Of a DNA stretch of 64,000 bases, positions 55,680 through 64,000 are shown one piece after another (within the stretch, counting starts at the first letter, position 1; each line of letters begins with the position of its first letter). Under the pieces are notes generated by a model. That model made no database searches and had not been told where the DNA came from. It was given only the letters and a program-made list of their open reading frames with translations. The DNA comes from Collinsella tanakaei (GTDB lineage: Bacteria; Actinomycetota; Coriobacteriia; Coriobacteriales; Coriobacteriaceae), in the NCBI RefSeq assembly GCF_016902615.1, contig NZ_JACJMB010000001.1:62001-126000 (forward strand), read 5' to 3'. A program made the position numbers and the translations under genes.

Positions 55680-56552
55680 GTGATCGTCTTCTCAGATCTT
55701 GACGGAACGCTGCTCACCACGGCCAAAACGGTGTCCGCGGCCACCTGGCGCGCCCTCGACGCGCTCGCGGGGCGCGGCTTCGATTTCGTCCCCTGCACCG
55801 GCAGGCCGCTCGCGGGCGTCGCCGCCGAGCTGCTTGCGCACCCGGCGGTCCGCTACGTCGTGAGTGCCAACGGCGCGACCGTGTCCGAACTCGCCGAAGA
55901 CGACCCCACGGCGGCCAGTGCGCACACGATCCACAGCGCCCTGCTCGACCGCGCACGCGCCCTCGCGGTGCTCGATATCGCCCGCGACTACGACGTGACG
56001 TTCGATGTGTTCGCCGACGGCTGCAACTACCTGCGCCGCGACCTGTACGAGCGCCTGGACGAGTTCATGAGCGAACCGGATATCCTGAAGTCGATGATCG
56101 ATACGCGCATCCCCGTCGACGAGGATGCGGGGGTGACCATCCGCCGCGTTCGCGACCTCGAGCGCGTCTCCATGTATTGGAAGGACCCGGCGGACCGCGA
56201 TGCGATCCTGTCGAGGCTCGCGACGCTTCCCGGCGTCGACATCACGCGCTCCTACCCCACGAATATCGAGGTCATGGCGAAGGGCGCGTCCAAGGGTTCG
56301 GCACTCGCCTGGCTCTGCGCGCATCTCGACCTCGACACGCGCGAGGCCGTCGCATTCGGCGACAACATGAACGATATCGAGATGATCCGCTGCGCAGGCA
56401 CCGGTGTGGCGGTCGCGAACGCCGAGGCCGAGGTGCGCGCCGCGGCGGATCTCGTGTGCGCGACGAACGATGGGGATGGCGTGGCGCGCACGATCATGGA
56501 CCTGCTTGCGCGCAGCGCAAGCGCAACCGAGGAGGCAACCGAGGAGAACTGA
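55680..56552 (+). CDS. Cof-type HAD-IIB sugar phosphatase (paralogue 1)
   Basis: Cytosolic haloacid-dehalogenase-fold phosphatase of 290 aa. HAD motifs: I, FSDLDGTLL; II, the CTGRP region; III, Lys in AKGASKG; IV, AFGDNMND. The cap is of C2B type. The start is GTG 55680 with AAAGGA upstream at somewhat long spacing; no usable ATG in frame. Followed after 1 bp by a closely related gene. Substrates of such enzymes are various sugar phosphates and flavin precursors. Confidence 0.88.
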   Translation: MIVFSDLDGTLLTTAKTVSAATWRALDALAGRGFDFVPCTGRPLAGVAAELLAHPAVRYVVSANGATVSELAEDDPTAASAHTIHSALLDRARALAVLDIARDYDVTFDVFADGCNYLRRDLYERLDEFMSEPDILKSMIDTRIPVDEDAGVTIRRVRDLERVSMYWKDPADRDAILSRLATLPGVDITRSYPTNIEVMAKGASKGSALAWLCAHLDLDTREAVAFGDNMNDIEMIRCAGTGVAVANAEAEVRAAADLVCATNDGDGVARTIMDLLARSASATEEATEEN

Positions 56553-56553
56553 G

Positions 56554-57417
56554 ATGGACCGCATGCCGACAATCGTCTTCTCCGACATGGATGGGACGTT
56601 TCTCACCACGGACAAACGTATAAGCGACATCGCCTGGCGCGCGCTCGATGCGCTCGCGCAACGGGGCATCCCCTTCGTGCCCTGCACGGGCCGGCCGATG
56701 AGCGGCCTGCCGGCCGAGCTGCTGGCGCATCCCGCCGTGCACCATGCCATCAGCGCAAACGGGGCATCCGTCTTCGAGCTCGACGGTTCGGGCGGCGATA
56801 TCGACGACGCCCATCTCATCCACTCCGTGCCGCTCGGGGCCGAACGCGCCCTCGCCGTGTGGGACATCGTGCGCGGGCGCGACGCCACGTTCGACATCTT
56901 CGCCGGCGGACGCACCTATCTTGCACGCGCGCTGTTCGACCGCCTGCCGGACATCATTCCCGACAAGGCGACCCTAAAGCTCATCCAGCAGGTCCGCACA
57001 CCGGTCGACGAATCGCCCGAGCAGACCATCGCGCGCGTCGGCGAGATCGAGCGGGTGGGCATCTACTGGCACCGCGAGCGCGACCGCGACGAGATCGCGG
57101 AGGGGCTGCGCACGGTCCCGGGCATCGTCGTCACCCGTTCCCATCCGACCAACATCGAGATCATGGCGGAAGGCGCCACCAAGGGAACCGCGCTCGCCTG
57201 GCTTTGCAACCACCTCGGCATCGACGCGCGCGGCGCCCTCGCGTTCGGCGACAGCTTGAACGACATCCCCATGCTCGAGGCAGCCGGTGCGGGCGTCGCG
57301 GTCGGTAACGCGGAGCCCGAGGTGCGCGCGGCGGCGGACCTCGTCGTGGCGGCGAATGACGAGGACGGCGCCGCACGCGAGATCATCGCGCGCCTCTCGG
57401 GCGACACGACAGCGTAG
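56554..57417 (+). CDS. Cof-type HAD-IIB sugar phosphatase (paralogue 2)
   Basis: Phosphatase of 287 aa, clearly paralogous to its upstream neighbour: shared PCTGRP, AELLAHPAV, SANGA, THPTNIE-like and AFGD.(N/S).ND stretches along the full length. Motif I reads FSDMDGTFL and the nucleophile Asp is intact. ATG 56554 is 1 bp after the previous TGA and uses GAGGAG in its end. A tandem duplication with possible substrate divergence. Confidence 0.9.
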   Translation: MDRMPTIVFSDMDGTFLTTDKRISDIAWRALDALAQRGIPFVPCTGRPMSGLPAELLAHPAVHHAISANGASVFELDGSGGDIDDAHLIHSVPLGAERALAVWDIVRGRDATFDIFAGGRTYLARALFDRLPDIIPDKATLKLIQQVRTPVDESPEQTIARVGEIERVGIYWHRERDRDEIAEGLRTVPGIVVTRSHPTNIEIMAEGATKGTALAWLCNHLGIDARGALAFGDSLNDIPMLEAAGAGVAVGNAEPEVRAAADLVVAANDEDGAAREIIARLSGDTTA

Positions 57418-57436
57418 CGCCCGTCTGCACCGCGCC

Positions 57437-58231
57437 CTACTTCAGGCTCTCCAGAACGCGGCGCATCTCGGCTTGCACCGCATGGTCGCGGTTGCGCCCC
57501 ACGACGCGATCGGCGACGGCACGCAGGGCGGCACGCCCGTTTTCCATGGCGCAGCCGCACCCGACCAGGCGGATGATCTCGTAGTCGTTCATGGAGTCGC
57601 CGAAGGCCATGACCTCATCGGGCGCGATGCCGTAGTGGTCCATGATCTGCTGGATGCCCGTCGCCTTCGACACCCCGCGCTGCATCGCGTCGATCCAGGC
57701 GTTACCCGAGGGTGCGAAGACGAACTCGTCGCCGAGTTCGCGCTCGAGCACGTAGGCGTAGTCCATCACCGCCCCGTCATCGCAGAAGATACTCGCCTTG
57801 ATGATGCTCGCGTCGGCCGCCGGCAGCTCGACGATGCGCTCGACGTTCGGCAGATCCTTGTCCACCTCGCGGACGAATTTATCCTCGTCGTCGAGCAGGA
57901 AGGACTTCGCCCGGTCGAACAGCGCCAGATGCAGGCAGGGAAACATCGCCACGGTCCGAGCGAGCCGCACGATACCCAGATGGGAGTAGACCTCGCGGTC
58001 GACCATACGCCCCCCGGCATACACCTGCGCGCCGTTCGACGCCACGAAATCCATCTCGTCGCGCACCGGCTCGAAGAACTCGCACAGCCGGTCATAGCGC
58101 CTGCCGGACGACGCGGCGAAGCGCACGCCGTGCTCGCGCAGCGCGCGGATGAGCTCGTAGGTCTCGGGTGGCACCTCGCCGCACTCGTCGAGCAGGGTGC
58201 CGTCCATATCGGAAGCGATCAGTTTGATCAT
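57437..58231 (-). CDS. Cof-type HAD-IIB phosphatase
   Basis: Third HAD phosphatase in a row, 264 aa, convergent with the tandem pair and only distantly related to them. Motifs: ASDMDGTLLD, ASSGR, a Lys in SKATGIQ and AFGDSMNDYEI. Start ATG 58231 after AAGGAGCTTCACCCT; seven codons further upstream (58252) also start a frame, but with no ribosome site. Substrate unknown. Confidence 0.9.
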   Translation of the reverse strand: MIKLIASDMDGTLLDECGEVPPETYELIRALREHGVRFAASSGRRYDRLCEFFEPVRDEMDFVASNGAQVYAGGRMVDREVYSHLGIVRLARTVAMFPCLHLALFDRAKSFLLDDEDKFVREVDKDLPNVERIVELPAADASIIKASIFCDDGAVMDYAYVLERELGDEFVFAPSGNAWIDAMQRGVSKATGIQQIMDHYGIAPDEVMAFGDSMNDYEIIRLVGCGCAMENGRAALRAVADRVVGRNRDHAVQAEMRRVLESLK

Positions 58232-58388
58232 AGGGTGAAGCTCCTTATCCATCGTTCACGCAAACCTTCTGATGGATGTACCCGCGCCGGCGCCGGCGGA
58301 CACCGAGACGGACGCTTCCTGACCGAACTATGACAATAGCGCGCCCGGCGGGACGAGAGGCGGCGATGCCGCCGGGCGCGCAGGCGTC

Positions 58389-58877
58389 CTACATGTAGGA
58401 GAACGTCGAGACGTTGAACATGCCCTCGGGCCGGATGCGCAGCACGGGGATAACCAGCAGCGGCAGGAATATCACGCCCATGATCGGATCGAGCGGCGGC
58501 AGCACGCCCATCTCGCGCGCCGCCCTCTCGAAGGCGGCATGCTCCGCCGCCACCTCCTCGGCGCGCTTGTCGCTCATAAGGCCGCCGAGCGGCAGGTCGA
58601 TGCGGGCGACCACGCGCCCCGCGCGCACAAGCACATGCCCACCCTGACCGAGAGCCCGCACCGCGGCGAGCATGTCATCGGGGTTATCGCCCACCACGCA
58701 GACGTTGTGCGAGTCATGACCGATCGTCGAGGCGATCGCCCCGCCGGCAATCGGGTAGCCGCGCACCCATCCGCGCCCGATGTGGTGGCCGACCAGGCCG
58801 AGGCCCGCCGGGCCGTCTCCGTCCGCACCCGCCGCCCCGGCACCGCACGCATCCGCATCGGCAAACCGGCCCGCCGG
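58389..58877 (-). pseudogene. ade: Adenine deaminase, 3' remnant
   Basis: Only about the last 140 residues of a protein normally near 570-600 aa remain. HHIGRGWVRGYPIAGGAIAS, TIGHDSHN, VVGDN, LPLGGLMSDK and the closing LPLLVIPVLRI match the C-terminal domain of adenine deaminase (adenine to hypoxanthine). Upstream the frame turns into low-complexity Gly/Ala and meets an in-frame TAG at 58878, then the tyrS terminator. No metal-binding catalytic domain is present. A GTG at 58766 could start a short product, but function is unlikely. Confidence 0.85.
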
Positions 58878-58906
58878 CTACGGGAAGGACCCGTCCCCAA
58901 ACGCAT

Positions 58907-58931
58907 CGGGCCCCGCACGCAGCGGGGCCCG
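58907..58931 (-). terminator. Hairpin after tyrS
   Basis: Perfect 10-bp stem CGGGCCCCGC / GCGGGGCCCG with a 5-nt loop, 30 bp past tyrS. The following T content is low (ATGCGTTTGG), so strength is uncertain. Confidence 0.62.
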
Positions 58932-58961
58932 GTCGCAATGCTTGGCTCTCTTTTCGCTTCG

Positions 58962-60176
58962 CTACACGAGGCGCGCGTACTTGCGCTTGCCCACCTGCAG
59001 AACACAGCCCGCCGGCAGCATCGACGGGTCGATGTTGTAGCTCTTCGGCTCGACCGGCTTCTGGTCGATCTTCACGCCGCCGCCGTCGATGAGGCGACGC
59101 GCCTCGCCCGTGGAGGGCGCGAGGCCCGCATCCTTGAGGACCGCCGCGAGGTAGATCTTGCCCTCGTCGTTCGGCGTGAGGTCGACGTGCACCTCAGCGA
59201 TATCCTCGGGCAGCTGCGACTCCTTGAACACGCGATCGAACGCCTCCTCGGCGGCAACTGCATCCTCGGCGCTGTGGTAGGCGGTGATGATGTTGCGAGC
59301 CAGGGCGCGCTTGAGCGCATAGGGGTCGGCGGTGCCGTCGGCGAGCGCGCGGTCGATCTCGTCGACCTCGTCAACGGAAAGGGTCGAGGCGAGGCGGTAG
59401 TACTTGCCGATCATCTCGTCGGGGATGGACATGGTCTTGCCGAACATGTCCGCCGGCTCGTCGGTCAAGCCGATGTAGTTGCCGTAGGACTTGGACATCT
59501 TGCGCACGCCGTCGGTGCCCTCGAGCAGCGGCATGGTGAGCGCGACCTGCGGCTCCATGCCCATCTTCTCCATGAGCTCGCGGCCGGCGAGCAGGTTGAA
59601 GAGCTGATCGGTGCCGCCCATCTCGACGTCGGCCTCGATCTTCACGGAGTCGAAGGCCTGCATCACGGGGTAGAGGAACTCGTGCAGCGCGATCGGAGTC
59701 TGGGACTGGTAGCGCTTCGTGAAGTCGTCGCGCTCAAGGATGCGCGCCACGGTGAACTTGGAGCACAGCTCGAGCATGCCCTTAAGGTCAAGCGACAAGA
59801 TCCAGTCGCCGTTGTGGACGATGGTCGTCTTCTCTGGGTCGAGGATCTTCATGGCCTGAGAGACGTAGGTCGCGGCGTTGGCCTCGACCTGATCCTGCGT
59901 GAGCTGCGGGCGCGTGGTGTTCTTGCCGGACGGATCGCCGATCATCGCGGTGCCGTTGCCGATGATGAGGGTGACCTTGTGGCCCAGGTCTTGGAACTGG
60001 CGCATCTTGCGCAGGGGCACCGCATGGCCCAGGTGCAGGTCGGGGCTCGTGGGGTCGACGCCCAGCTTGATGTTGAGCGGCACGCCGCGCTCGAGCTTCT
60101 TCCTCAGGTCCGCCTCGGGCACGATCTGCGCCGCACCGGACGTGATGATGCGCATCTGCTCATCGACTGGAAGCAT
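58962..60176 (-). CDS. tyrS: Tyrosyl-tRNA synthetase
   Basis: Charges tRNA-Tyr. The 404-aa class I synthetase has the HIGH motif as HLGH (SPDLHLGHAVPL), the KMSKS loop (VRKMSKSYGN) and a C-terminal S4-like RNA-binding domain (EARRLIDGGGVKID). Start ATG 60176 follows AAGGAGGATGCAGCC; the frame to 60317 is not supported. No T-box leader is recognisable upstream. Confidence 0.96.
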   Translation of the reverse strand: MLPVDEQMRIITSGAAQIVPEADLRKKLERGVPLNIKLGVDPTSPDLHLGHAVPLRKMRQFQDLGHKVTLIIGNGTAMIGDPSGKNTTRPQLTQDQVEANAATYVSQAMKILDPEKTTIVHNGDWILSLDLKGMLELCSKFTVARILERDDFTKRYQSQTPIALHEFLYPVMQAFDSVKIEADVEMGGTDQLFNLLAGRELMEKMGMEPQVALTMPLLEGTDGVRKMSKSYGNYIGLTDEPADMFGKTMSIPDEMIGKYYRLASTLSVDEVDEIDRALADGTADPYALKRALARNIITAYHSAEDAVAAEEAFDRVFKESQLPEDIAEVHVDLTPNDEGKIYLAAVLKDAGLAPSTGEARRLIDGGGVKIDQKPVEPKSYNIDPSMLPAGCVLQVGKRKYARLV

Positions 60177-60661
60177 GGCTGCATCCTCCTTGACATCGTT
60201 AGCACCCTCGCCCGCAGAAGGGGGGCGGTGCTTGGTAGCACATAACCGTATTAGTGTAGCCGAGTTACCGGGCGGGAGCCCCAAAATCGCGAGGTGCACG
60301 CAAACCCGCCGTTTCACGCGGTTTTATTCAGGGCGAAAAGGTGGCCCTCCCCCCGCCCTGGTGTCCACTGGACAAAAACGGTCTGAGTGGGACTTCACAC
60401 CGCTGCGATGGGTTTCTATTGCCCACGAAGTTGCGATAATTACTCATCAATCTGAAATAATAGAGCTGATAATAAGTGATAACTATTCATCGCTCAATGA
60501 GGACGTACGCAGTGCCGCGCTGCATACGTCCCACTCAACGCGTTTTTGTCCATCGGGCGACAAGACTGCCACTCGGAAGGGCCCGATCGGCGCGGTTATC
60601 GCGGCCGCATCGGTGCTGGCAGGCATGACGCCCCGTGCAACGCAGACAATGCGGACCCCGC
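60177..60661. other. Gap between tyrS and the U32 gene, holding repeat copy C
   Basis: 485 bp. It contains TIR element copy C (60369-60552) and, on the minus strand just ahead of tyrS, a plausible -10 GGCTACACT near 60250. About 110 bp between the element and the U32 stop shows nothing clear. Confidence 0.6.
60369..60552. repeat. TIR element, copy C (184 bp)
   Basis: Left end TGGACAAAAACGGTCTGAGT and onward; right end, reversed, TGGACAAAAACGCGTTGAGT and onward. The AT-rich interior has GATAATTACTCATC and GATAACTATTCATC as an internal direct repeat. The right half nearly matches copy A (for example CGCTGCATACGT). Non-coding. Confidence 0.82.
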
Positions 60662-62803
60662 CTATGCGCGACAGGCGCGCCAGATGCGGTCGCGCTCGCA
60701 CGACAGCTCGTCCAGCACGCACGCAAGCTCATCCTCATCGAGCAGCTCGCCGTCGACCAGCAAGCTCCCGATGCCCGTCCCCACGAGGGCCCCCAGCATG
60801 TCCCGGCGGTCGAGTGGAGACGCGTTAAAGATGCGCGTCCGCCCATGCGCATCCACCCGTACCGGCAGGCGCGTGCCATCGGCCTCCACGAGGAAGCGCT
60901 GTGCGCGCCGGCGCGCGCATGCGGCATGGTCGCCATCGCAGGCCCCCTCTGCCGTGAGCAGGCAGTGCTCGCAGACCATGAGCTGCGCCGCCCCGTAAGC
61001 GAGCGCGCCGCAACTGCGCGTGGGAGCGGCCTCGATGACCGCTCGCAGCTCGTCACAAGAGAGCTCGTCGGGCAACCAGACGCGACGGGCGCCGAGGTCG
61101 CGCAGCCAGCGCACCGTCTCACTGTTCGTAGCGGACACGGGGGCTGCGACCTCGAAGGTCGCGCCCTCCTCGAGCGCGATCTGGAGCGCACCGAGGTTGC
61201 GGCACACCACCGCCGACGCGGCTCGGCACCAGGCGCGCACGCGTGCCTCGTCGCACGCGCGGCAGACCTCATCCAGAATCACCGTCATACCCGAAAGCGG
61301 CCAAGAGACATCCGGCAGCTCGACAAGGGTCGACGCGCGAACGTACACCCGGTGGACACGGGGGTCATCCCGATAGGCCCGCGCCTCTGCCGGGGTGCAC
61401 ACGATCACGGATACCGCTGGTGGACAGTCGCGCAGCCCGGGGCCGGGCTTCGCCGCCGCCGACACATGCGCCGGGGCCTCCCCCGTGGTGCGCATCGCCC
61501 CAGGAACCGACCTGTCGCAAACAGATGGGTCCGCCTCCAGCTCAGCGCGCATCGCTGCCACCGCGCCATTGGCGTCCGCACGCACGCGCGCGCTTGCCGT
61601 GAGATACACCGGGCTGCCCGGCGCCACGCGGCGCTTGCATCGCACGCGGATGCGCTCGCCGGCAGCTGCGTCGACCTCGCAGGGCACAAGCGGCCAGCGC
61701 GCGGGGACGTCCGCGGCGGCGTCGGCGGGCAGGATGGTCCTGATCTCGAGCGTGTCACCCGCGCCCACGGCTCCCTCGAGCTCGATCACGACCTCGTGAT
61801 GCCCGCGCTCGACCACCGTGCCCACGCGCACCCCCTGGTTGATCGCGCGCTCGAAGCTCATGAGCTCGGCACCGGACGCGCCCTGCAGGTAGGCGTCGGT
61901 AAAGCCGCGGTTGAACGAGCGGCCGAGCTGCTCGAGAAGCGCGGTCGCCGCCTCGCCTTCCATGGGTGCGCCTGCCGCCAGGGCATCGAGCGCAGCGCGG
62001 TAGGTTCTCACGACGTTGTACACGTAGTCGGGATTCTTCATGCGCCCCTCGATCTTGAGGGCGGCAACGCCTGCGCGCACGAGCTCGGCAAGATGGGCGA
62101 CGGAGACGTAATCGCGTGGGCAGAGCAGCCGATCGCCCGTCACCTGGACGCGCGAGCCCCCTTGCGCATCCACCAGGTCATAGGACAGGCGGCAGGGCTG
62201 CGTGCAGTCGCCCCGATTCGCCGAACGGCCCCGGCGCAACGCCGAGAACGTGCACGCGCCCGAATAGCAGATGCAGATCGCCCCGTGGCAGAACACCTCG
62301 ATGTCCACGCCCGTCGCGCACAGCGCCGCAATCTCGTCGACCGAAAGCTCACGAGCGCACGTCACGCGCTCCACGCCGAACTCGCGGGCCGCCAGACGCG
62401 CGCCCGCCGCCGACACGACGCCCGCCTGGGTCGACAGATGAAGCTCCACCTCGGGCAGGCGGCAGCGCACGAGGCGCGCGAAGCCGGCGTCGGCGACAAT
62501 CAGCGCGTCCGCCCCAGCGGCCATCGCGCGTTGCGCGAGCGCGCACGCGTCCTCGAGCTCGCTTTCGCGCATATACACGTTCTCCGTCACATAGACGCGC
62601 ACGCCGTGGGCGTGAGCGCACGAGCAGGCGCGCGCGAAGTCGTCGAGCGCAACCGGGCGGGCGGCGGCGCGGGCGTTGAGCGCGCCGAGTCCGATATAGA
62701 CGGCATCGGCACCCGCCGCCACCGCGGCGAGCAGCGCGTCGACAGAACCCGCCGGCGCCAAGAGCTCGGGCAAGCGCACCGGGCGCCCGCGATTCTCGTG
62801 CAT
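60662..62803 (-). CDS. Peptidase U32 family protein, RlhA-like RNA hydroxylation enzyme
   Basis: Large U32 protein of 713 aa. The U32 signature is EVFCHGAICICYSGACTFS near residues 170-190, with further cysteines (GDCTQPCR) that bind an Fe-S cluster in this family. Despite the name, characterised members (TrhP, RlhA) install 5-hydroxyuridine or 5-hydroxycytidine in RNA. The length and extra central domain fit RlhA-type (YdcP) proteins. A second Cys cluster (MVCEHCLLTAEGACDGDHAA) lies near residue 620. Start ATG 62803 follows CATGGGAGGACAGC. Confidence 0.85.
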   Translation of the reverse strand: MHENRGRPVRLPELLAPAGSVDALLAAVAAGADAVYIGLGALNARAAARPVALDDFARACSCAHAHGVRVYVTENVYMRESELEDACALAQRAMAAGADALIVADAGFARLVRCRLPEVELHLSTQAGVVSAAGARLAAREFGVERVTCARELSVDEIAALCATGVDIEVFCHGAICICYSGACTFSALRRGRSANRGDCTQPCRLSYDLVDAQGGSRVQVTGDRLLCPRDYVSVAHLAELVRAGVAALKIEGRMKNPDYVYNVVRTYRAALDALAAGAPMEGEAATALLEQLGRSFNRGFTDAYLQGASGAELMSFERAINQGVRVGTVVERGHHEVVIELEGAVGAGDTLEIRTILPADAAADVPARWPLVPCEVDAAAGERIRVRCKRRVAPGSPVYLTASARVRADANGAVAAMRAELEADPSVCDRSVPGAMRTTGEAPAHVSAAAKPGPGLRDCPPAVSVIVCTPAEARAYRDDPRVHRVYVRASTLVELPDVSWPLSGMTVILDEVCRACDEARVRAWCRAASAVVCRNLGALQIALEEGATFEVAAPVSATNSETVRWLRDLGARRVWLPDELSCDELRAVIEAAPTRSCGALAYGAAQLMVCEHCLLTAEGACDGDHAACARRRAQRFLVEADGTRLPVRVDAHGRTRIFNASPLDRRDMLGALVGTGIGSLLVDGELLDEDELACVLDELSCERDRIWRACRA

Positions 62804-63060
62804 GCTGTCCTCCCATGATCGGCAGCGCGGCGCAACCCTGCGAATGCGGCGCCTCCTTGCGCCTCAACTATCCCTTCTTCAGGCGGTATGCGCCGCGCCC
62901 ACCATATGCAGTCGGTCTGAAATTTGGTTCACTCCCAGCATACACGAGCCCTACGCGCCCCCCATACGGTAATGTGTTCTTACTTATGCGCACACAATCG
63001 ACGTGCGTTCACGAAGCGGTGCCGCCGCACCGCCATCCGTCCAACGATTGGAGATGCAGT

Positions 63061-64000
63061 ATGGGTCCACGCGAGCGCTCGACACGCCGTCGCTCCAAAA
63101 CGCATACCCTTCCCGTCATCATCGGTTCGTTTTTCGGGTTCTTCCTGATCCTGTGCGTTGCCTTCGGCATCGGCATGGTCGGCAACGTCACGCAGTGGCT
63201 GAGCGACCTGCCCGATTACACCAACGCCGACAATTACCTGGCATCTGAGCCCACGAGCATCCAGGATGCCTACGGCAACGAGATCGCGAGCCTCTACATC
63301 CAGAACCGCGATGTCGTGGATTTCGACCAGATCTCGCCCTATGCCCTCACCGCCATCGTCGACGTTGAGGACGAGCGCTTCTACGAGCACCCCGGCGTCG
63401 ACCTCATCGGCATCATGCGCGCCGTGGTGAGCCAGCTCACCGGCGGCTCACAGGGCGCCTCCACCATCACGCAGCAGCTCGTGCGCAACACGATCCTGTC
63501 CGAGGAGCAGTTCGACGACACCATCGAGCGCAAGGTGCGCGAGGCGTGGATCGCCCTGCAGATGGAGAAGATCTTCTCCAAGGAAGAGATCCTCACCATG
63601 TATCTCAACACCGTGTACTACGGGCACGGCGCTTACGGCATCCAGGCTGCGGCCAAGACCTATTTCTCCAAGAACGCCATTGACCTCACCCTCGGCGAGG
63701 CGACGCTGCTTGTCGGCCTGCCCAACGCCCCGGACTACCTCGACCCCACCAAGAACCCCGAGGGTGCCATGGAGCGCCGTGCCGTCGTCCTGTCCGCGAT
63801 GCTGCGCCTGGGCCACATCAACCAGGAAGAGTACGACGCGACCGTAAACGAGCCCATCACGCTCAACGTCAGCGAGCAGCCCGTCAACGGCACGCTCGCC
63901 TATCCTTACTTCGTCGACTACGTGAAGAGCCTGCTGTCCGAGGAGTTCTCCACCGACGTGCTGTTCGCCGGCGGCCTTACCATCAAGACGACCATCGACC
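63061..64000 (+). CDS. Class A penicillin-binding protein, 5' part
   Basis: Bifunctional peptidoglycan synthase cut by the window edge after 313 codons. A basic cytosolic start (MGPRERSTRRRSKTHT) and a membrane helix (about 18-42) are followed by the GT51 transglycosylase domain. Its signatures are EDERFYEHPGVD (catalytic Glu), GGSQGASTITQQLVRN, and EILTMYLNTVYYGHGAYGI with the second Glu region. The transpeptidase domain would follow beyond position 64000. ATG 63061 has GGAGAT 7 bp upstream; the ATG at 63054 is out of frame. Confidence 0.93.
   Translation, partial: MGPRERSTRRRSKTHTLPVIIGSFFGFFLILCVAFGIGMVGNVTQWLSDLPDYTNADNYLASEPTSIQDAYGNEIASLYIQNRDVVDFDQISPYALTAIVDVEDERFYEHPGVDLIGIMRAVVSQLTGGSQGASTITQQLVRNTILSEEQFDDTIERKVREAWIALQMEKIFSKEEILTMYLNTVYYGHGAYGIQAAAKTYFSKNAIDLTLGEATLLVGLPNAPDYLDPTKNPEGAMERRAVVLSAMLRLGHINQEEYDATVNEPITLNVSEQPVNGTLAYPYFVDYVKSLLSEEFSTDVLFAGGLTIKTTID

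Noticed and set aside
60177-60368. T-box riboswitch upstream of tyrS
   Set aside because: No T-box core sequence and no terminator/antiterminator pair before the start.

Overview
The window is high-GC DNA, densely coded and mostly on the minus strand. Gene content points to an anaerobic actinobacterium, most likely class Coriobacteriia (Collinsella, Olsenella or Atopobium-like). The evidence is an LPXTG-anchored surface nucleotidase, no outer-membrane genes, a CsoR copper switch, split transketolase, a rubredoxin with a flavin reductase, and an L31 gene with a hairpin-rich leader. This assignment is inference; no rRNA or tRNA gene is visible.

Layout. 1-5.9 kb: an AddAB-like helicase/nuclease pair, the helicase cut by the window edge. 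6-8.7 kb: a TrpR-family regulator, ApbE, a small YvlD-like membrane protein and an Rrf2 regulator. 9-11.2 kb: cysK and mnmA (sulfur metabolism), divergent from the Rrf2 gene. 11.4-15.2 kb: fucO, a ThrE-type exporter and a DUF1275 protein. 15.4-23.3 kb: a YgiQ radical SAM protein, a CPBP protease, a DEAD-box helicase and a cell-wall 5'-nucleotidase. 23.5-26.8 kb: copper operon copA-copZ-csoR with two CsoR-type palindromes. 27-33.8 kb: a zinc-ribbon membrane protein, then a five-gene ABC importer/PHP phosphoesterase operon with a second PHP gene. 34.2-41.8 kb: a BI-1 family protein, rubredoxin, flavin reductase, smpB, a TPR protein, rnr, ftsX and ftsE. 42-44.1 kb: a radical SAM/SPASM enzyme, a 25-residue ORF, a DUF2975 protein and a small HTH regulator in one tight operon. 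44.4-55.6 kb: an anchored unknown protein, split transketolase, YitT, prfB-secA, a PPOX-fold protein, rpmE and an ACT protein. 55.7-64 kb: three Cof-type HAD phosphatases, an adenine deaminase remnant, tyrS, a U32 protein and the start of a class A PBP.

The two signals I judge most likely to be new are these. First, the 42-44 kb cassette looks like a ribosomally made peptide pathway: a maturase with a PqqD-like N-terminus, a 25-aa candidate precursor two bases after it, a membrane protein, a regulator, and an AT-rich promoter carrying an inverted repeat. Second, three intergenic copies (17.6, 53.3, 60.4 kb) of a roughly 184-bp element share 25-bp terminal inverted repeats and an AT-rich interior with no coding capacity. 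Other unexplained structures include a 37-bp perfect hairpin inside a 166-bp palindrome upstream of secA, tandem 156-bp repeats between copA and copZ, and inverted repeats ahead of the ABC operon and near 27.6 kb.
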